This document shows positions 58,108-64,000 of a stretch of DNA of 64,000 bases, piece after piece; the first letter of the stretch is position 1; each line of letters opens with the position of its first letter. Under the pieces are notes generated by a model. The model saw only the letters and a program-made list of their open reading frames with translations. It did no database searches and was not told the DNA's origin. Origin of the DNA: Ziziphus jujuba (taxonomy: Eukaryota; Streptophyta; Magnoliopsida; Rosales; Rhamnaceae); the NCBI RefSeq assembly GCF_031755915.1, contig NC_083387.1:15955001-16019000 (forward strand), in the 5' to 3' direction. The position numbers and the translations under genes were made by a program.

Positions 58108-61100
58108 TGTCAGGACCCGTTCAAAACCCCTTACCAAAACCTTAAACAAGGCATGATCCCAGAGAAAAACCACCAAACTTTCTAATGAAAAATCCGGCAG
58201 CATCTTCTTTAAGGGTTGGATAAGCCACAAAATTCTCTGCATAGAAAACACACTGTTAAAACCACCACCTTATTCCTTACACCTTACTACAAATAATTTC
58301 CATAATTTTCAACACTTCAAGTAACATACAGGGAATAAGTGCAATATTAATTAAATAAATATCCAACATAGTATATAGAGCATCATAAAGTTACAAATAA
58401 AAGAAATATTACAAAATTGAAATAAAAGAAAGGAAAAGGCTTCTCAGACTTCGAAGATGAACAAAGACATTGAGCTCGCCCCCCAATGATCAATGTCTAC
58501 TAACTTGGGCCTAGGAGAACGAATTTTAAATATATGAGATGCTAATCATCCCAATGGGTGACCTAATCCACTATATAATAATAATAATAAAAAAAATATA
58601 ATAAACTTGATTGATTAATAATAAATAGTTGAAAATAACGTTTTCTCTAAAAACCCTCACAATTCACTTAGTTGGAAATGTTCCCCTTTTAAAACATTTT
58701 CGCAACACTTATCATTTTATACCCAAAATAAACGAAGTAAATTATAAATAAAATACAAATAATTTAAGTCTTGCATTATGACCTTGAGGATAACTTAATA
58801 ACAAAAAATTGAATTTATAATAAAATATCATAAGATAAAATAAAATCACAAATAAATAATAGAATTTGTATTAGAAGAATTTAGTACAAATGAAATTAAC
58901 CAAAAAAATTAAACTCAATATATAATTTATAAAATTTACTAATTAAATCAATGAAATAATAAATAATAAGAGGATTATTTTAATTAATTTAAAATACCTC
59001 AATTTGCATAGGCAATAAAATAAATAAATTTCATGTTAAAATCCCACATTTAAACAATAATAAAAACATGAATAAATGCATTTTAATAATCAGTTTAAAA
59101 TAAGTAGACTAAATCAATTAAATAATAAAAAAATATTTAAATCTATTTAAAACATCTCTGTGAAATAAATGGTAAAAGTATAATAACATTTGTTTTGAAT
59201 CATTCAATCAATTTAAATAACAAAATCTTGGTAAAATACATTTCTAAAACACTAATCTGAATAAATGATAAGAACATAATTAAATATATTTTAATTTTAA
59301 ATACTCTAGTAAAATATTTTTATTTTGGAAATCATATCGAAAAAACTACTTGATGCACCAAATTGTATACCAGTGGTGCCCAACGGTACACAGCGTCCCA
59401 AGCACCGTTTGACAGGAAGGTTAAAGAGAAAAACAAGTATATAGTCACTTTGGCATCCCAACAGCACCTTTGCTATCAACAGTCATCCCGGCTATGGAGG
59501 TGGACAGCTAATGCTCACTCTGCATTAAACCCTGCTAGCTCTCGGTCTGATGGCAACCACTAGACGACCCTATAACCCTGCGGTGCTAATCACAACCACA
59601 TATACAGTATAGAACACAAGTACTGCATGGTGGATCTAAAAATCATGAGAATATTCCATTTAAACCCCTTGAAGTTTGTATTAATTTCAACTTAGTCCCT
59701 CAGGTTTTAAAGGGAGATAGATGATATTTTTGAAACCACATGGATCGAATTGTATTTAAATCAAACCTCAGGGGAGATAAATGAAATTAACCCAAAAATC
59801 ATAAAATTAATATTTTGTGTAAATACCACCGAGTTTATTCCATCCGTTTAAACCTGTAAAATTTCACATTTCCTTTTAAATCATCATCATAAACCTATCA
59901 CTTAAAATCCATGAATGGAAATACATCAATTTCACCATAGCTAAATCAAATCCACAAATAATCAAATGCATAAATAAATTCTTTGAGCATAAAACTTTTG
60001 AAACATTTATTTCCTCAAATCCTCAAAATTCAATATAAATAAAATTGCATTAAAATCGTATAAAAATCCACAAATGCATAAATTCATATAAATACATTTT
60101 TATTAATCATAAATAATCTGCAATTACATTCAACAATAATTTAATAAAAATTAAATTCATAATTTCTTAAATATTCAAAATATGAGTTTTATGCACATAT
60201 ATTTGTTCACCCCAAATTTTCCATCAAAATTTTCAAATAGAAATTTATTGATTATTCAATACATAAATATCAAATCCAAATATTTAATTAACACAAACTA
60301 TATATAATTTAACTTCCAAAAATAGATTTGAAAGTGGATCACTCACCTCAAGCACGCGTATCAATCAAGATCCTCAACAGAATCGATCCCATGACTCACA
60401 CATGCTCCTAAAATACTGATGTCACACAAAACCGGTTAAATTAATATTTTAATCGGGTATACCACACATGGGTGCCCGGGGGAGCTAACACAAACATTAT
60501 CCAAAATTTACAAACAATATACCAAAATGAAGCTTATAAAGTGAGGATTACAGATCGAATCTCACCTTCCGAAGATCGGACCCTTGGTGGTCGGAATCTC
60601 ATCGAAAATGTCTACGACTGAATGTCCACAAATCTCATGATCCATCAAAAACTAAAGGATAAGGACCTCGAATTTAGACTTAGAGAGGTCAAATTAGTTG
60701 GGAAGAGTAGGTGGGGTGATCGAAAACTCACCGGAATCGGGTTTTCCGGTGAGCCACAGTGATCACCGAAAAACGTCACTGCCGGTGGCATGTCCAATGG
60801 CCACTGGCTATGATTTTTGATGGGGAGGTAGATTGAGGAACGAGTGACTCAACGAGACCAGTGTTGTCAAAAAAGGATGGTTGGTTTGGAAGAAATTGGC
60901 TAAAAAAGGAAACGGTGTTATCGTCGGAAGAATGGTCAATCTGGGCACATGGGTGGCTGGTTGGCCGTGAAATTTGGGTGACTGGTCGGTTTTTGAGGTG
61001 GACTTGCCAGAGGTTCAGTACGTGTCAACAGAAGATGGCCGGAGAGTCGTTAACAGTGGTTGACCACTTCTCACTTTCTTTCCTTTATCTTTTCTCTCCT

Positions 61101-61435
61101 CCTTCTCTTCCTCTCTTCTCCCTCCCCCTTTCCACCAATGAAAATTGCCCATGGGTGCCACTGTGCACTCACGGGTTGGCCTAAAAATGTCACATGTGGC
61201 ACAGTGTCGTTAGACACTACACACACACAAATCAGTGCGCCATAAACACTGTCGCAGAAAAACTTCGTAGGTCCATAACTTTCTAACCAAATGTCCAAAT
61301 TAGGCATGCCACTAGTCTATGAACTCGTATCGACGAGTACTTTTCAACCATGCATGAGTCAAACCAAAAGAGAAACCTGGCACCCTCGGACAATTTAGAC
61401 GGCATCTTATTTTACTCATAACTTTCAACCTTTAG
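58108..61435 (-). repeat. Family U copy 3 (tandem unit A)
   Basis: It starts TGTCAGGACCCGTT and runs 3328 bp to the next TGTCA start. Shared landmarks with unit B include AAAATCCGGCAG...AAGGGTTGGA, CAGCGTCCCAAGCACCG, GTCACTCACCTCAAGC, a TCGGACC...GGTCGGAATCTC segment and CCATGGGTGCCACTGTGCAC. No coding domain is recognised. It contains a 147-bp MITE not present in unit B. Confidence 0.65.
59647..59793. mobile_element. Mutator-like MITE with 9-bp target duplication
   Basis: 147 bp flanked by AAAAATCAT on both sides (59638-59646 and 59794-59802). Ends are imperfect inverted repeats (GAGAATATTCCATTTAAACC and, reversed, GGGTTAATTTCATTTATCTC). The insertion is absent from unit B at the same place. 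A 9-bp duplication is typical of Mutator-like elements. Confidence 0.7.
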
Positions 61436-64000
61436 TGTCATAACCCGTCTAAGATCTCTCACCGGAACTCTAGATAAGCCTTGATCCCAGGAAAACCTTA
61501 TCGGACCTTCCAATGGAAAATCTGGCAGAACCTCCCCTAAGGGTTGGACTTACCACAAATTTTTTGCACTGAAAATACACTTCTATATATATACCGCCTT
61601 ATTCCTCCGCTTTACTACAATTTAATTCCACAATAAACAGCACTTCCATAAATTAAACAAGGAACTAATGCAGTATTTAATAAAATGTGTCTAATACAGT
61701 ACACAGAGCATCATAGAGTACAATTAAGTATGAAAGTTATACAACAAAGGATGGAAAGAAATATTACAATAGAAATAAATGTAAAGAAAAAGAACTCCTC
61801 GAAATACGACAGCAACGAAGATTAAGCTCACTTCGGACGAACGTCTACCAATCCTTGAACCTAGGGGAACGAAATTTAAAAATATGAGAAGCTAATTATC
61901 TCAGTGAGTGATCCTATCTACTGTACAATTATAATAGTAACGATAATTATAGTACACTTGATTAATCAAGAATAAATAAGTAAATAAATAATAATTAATT
62001 GAAAATAATATTTTCTCTCAAAACCCTCATCATTCACTCCGTTGGAAAGGTTCCCCTTTTAAAACATTTTCGCAAAACCCAATCTTTTATGCCCCAAAAA
62101 TCAAGGAATAATTAATTTAAAAATATTTAAATAATCCAAATACGAATAAAATATAATGAAATATAATAAACTAAATCCAGAATACTTGCATTAATAAAAT
62201 ATAACATAAAAGTGAAATTCCATATATAATTCATAAAATTTGATTCAATAAACTAAAATAAACGGTATCAAAAATATAATTTAAATAATTACAAATAATC
62301 CTGTAAAATAAGTGGTAAAAGTATTATAAAAATTCATTTTAAAATATTCAACCAATCTATATAATACAAATATGGCAAGATGCATTTAAAAAAAAACATT
62401 GATTTAAAATAAGTGACATAAAATATGAATAATTATATTTTAGAAAATGCTAATTGGAAATAGATGATAAAACAAATTAAATACATTTAATTTAAATACG
62501 ATTTTAAAACTTTTAGGATTTGAAATTTATATCCGGAAAATAATACTTGACGCACCACACTATATACCAGTGATGCCCTACGATATTCAGCGTCCCGAGG
62601 ATCGTCCGGCGGGAGGTTAAAAAGAGAAACTTGCATACGGTCGCTTAGATATCCCAACAGCACCGCTGCTTAAACCATCAACCCGGCCATGGAAGGGGGC
62701 GGCTTATGTGTACTATATAAAACTTACCTGCCCTCGGTCCGATGGCAACTCACGGGAGATATTATAACTTGCGCGCTCATCCACATATACAGTACAGAAC
62801 ACCAGTACTGTATGAGTGCGTCTAAAACAAATAACCAAATTTATTATTAAAATACATAATTTTTTTCCAAACCCAAATCATAAAATCAATCAAATAATAT
62901 TTCAAGGGCATAATTATACAATTTGAAACCACCAAACTTAAACCAATATTTTCTTGAAATATTTAAAATCAAATCATGCCTAAAAATAATATCAAAATCC
63001 AAATAAATACAATTAAATCACAATAATAATAATCAAGAATTCCTTAATAAACCAAATTTTCATTTAGCATCAATAAGCATATATATATATATATAATAAA
63101 ATTTTACCACAATTATAATTAAATTCCACCACATGAACATATTTCTAAATATTAAATTAACACAAAATAAATATAATTAATCGCCCCAAAATAGTTTTAA
63201 AGGTGGGTCACTCATCTCAAACACGTGTATCAATCGAGATCCTCTGCAAGATCAACTCCACTACTCACACGTGCACCTAAAATATCCACAATACACAAAA
63301 CTAATTATTTTAATATTTTAATCGGATAATTCCCAAATGGGTACCCAGGGAGCGAAGACAAACGACAACCAAAATTTACAAGAAATATACCAAATTGAAG
63401 CTTGTGAAATGAGGATTACGAATTTGGTCTTACTTTCTGGAGATCGGACCTGGGGTGGCCGGAATCTCGCCGGAAATCTCTTGAATTTTAGGCCTTCGAT
63501 TCTCACAATCTGTTAAGAATTGAGGAAATTGGACACCATATTTGAGTTCAGAGGGTTGGAATTAGTGGGAAAGGATGGGCGGTGCAACTGGAAACTCGCT
63601 GGAAAGTCGATTTCCCGATGAGCCTCCGTGGTCACCAGAAACCATCACTGCCGGCGGCGCGTCCAGTGGCCACTGACCATGATTTTTGGAGGAATGTAGA
63701 TCAGAGGATGGCTGAACGGATGGGATCGGCGGTGAGACAAACGGAGGCCGGATGGGGGACAAATCTAGGTTTGAAGCAATCGGCGCTGCCGCCAGAAAAA
63801 GTCTCGACCTGGGCGCGTCGGCAGTCGGTTGGCTGTGATTTTTTGGCTGGCCGGCCGATTTTGGCTGGCGGTGGCTGGTTAGGTTTCTCTCTCTCCTCCC
63901 TTCTCTCTTTCACACAGCTCCCATACTGGTTGAGCCAATAAGAAGCCATCCCATGGGTGCCACTGTGCACTCACCTGACTGGCTGAGGGCTTGACATGTG
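61436..64000 (-). repeat. Family U copy 4 (tandem unit B), cut by window end
   Basis: It starts TGTCATAACCCGTC directly after unit A and repeats its landmarks in the same order; by comparison it should continue about 285 bp beyond the window. The frames of 119 and 89 codons near 63600-63970 show no domain and lie in the GC-richer segment that unit A shares. Confidence 0.65.

Noticed and set aside
63562..63970. Pair of 66-119 codon frames near the right edge as exons
   Set aside because: They overlap on opposite strands in the GC-richer end of a family U repeat shared with unit A, with no conserved protein motif.
58108..64000. Calling family U a Del/Tekay-type LTR
   Set aside because: The length and TGTCA starts are suggestive, but I find no matching ends, primer site or coding region to support it.

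Overview
The window is plant nuclear repeat DNA, most likely from an AT-rich eudicot. The evidence is plant-type Ty3/gypsy and Ty1/copia elements with initiator-tRNA-Met primer sites, a CACTA DNA transposon, a Cassandra-like element with 5S rRNA-derived LTRs, MITEs and long AT-rich microsatellites. I find no convincing host protein gene, tRNA or functional rRNA. Almost everything that can be explained is a transposable element or satellite.

Layout. 1-17086 is a stack of four related Ty3/gypsy copies, called G1 and G2 (+ strand) and G3 and G4 (- strand), abutting the 3' half of a Tork/Tnt1-type copia remnant (17087-19197). The junctions fit nested insertion whose left halves lie before the window. 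19198-30487 holds a MITE, one copy of an unclassified long repeat (family U), and a satellite built of ~20-bp monomers in ~80-bp higher-order units, split by an inverted-repeat element. 30493-37737 is a Cassandra-like TRIM on the - strand, interrupted by G5 (30799-37123). G5 is a very young gypsy element: two 1140-bp LTRs with 4 differences and a CTAAT target duplication. 37811-45809 is G6, a full-length but decayed autonomous relative on the - strand with a GAATC target duplication. 45937-54027 is a CACTA-type element with hairpin-forming subterminal repeats and an interior array of ~225-bp repeats; the gypsy remnant G7 lies inside it. 55.4-64 kb is mostly family U: one + sense copy, then two tandem - sense copies.

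How the parts relate. G1 and G6 carry remnants of gag, protease, reverse transcriptase, RNase H and integrase. G2 and G5 keep gag and protease but have lost nearly all of pol, and both share one deletion junction that joins an RT fragment to the integrase C-terminus. G5 also looks chimeric: its 5' half is G6-like and its 3' half G2-like, with a duplicated linker and scrambled pol fragments. The simplest reading is a gag-bearing non-autonomous lineage that moves with enzymes supplied by an autonomous partner and recombines with it. In every copy whose 3' LTR boundary can be read, the polypurine tract lies in coding sequence and pol runs into the 3' LTR; with the tRNA-Met primer site this suggests the CRM branch of chromoviruses (inference).
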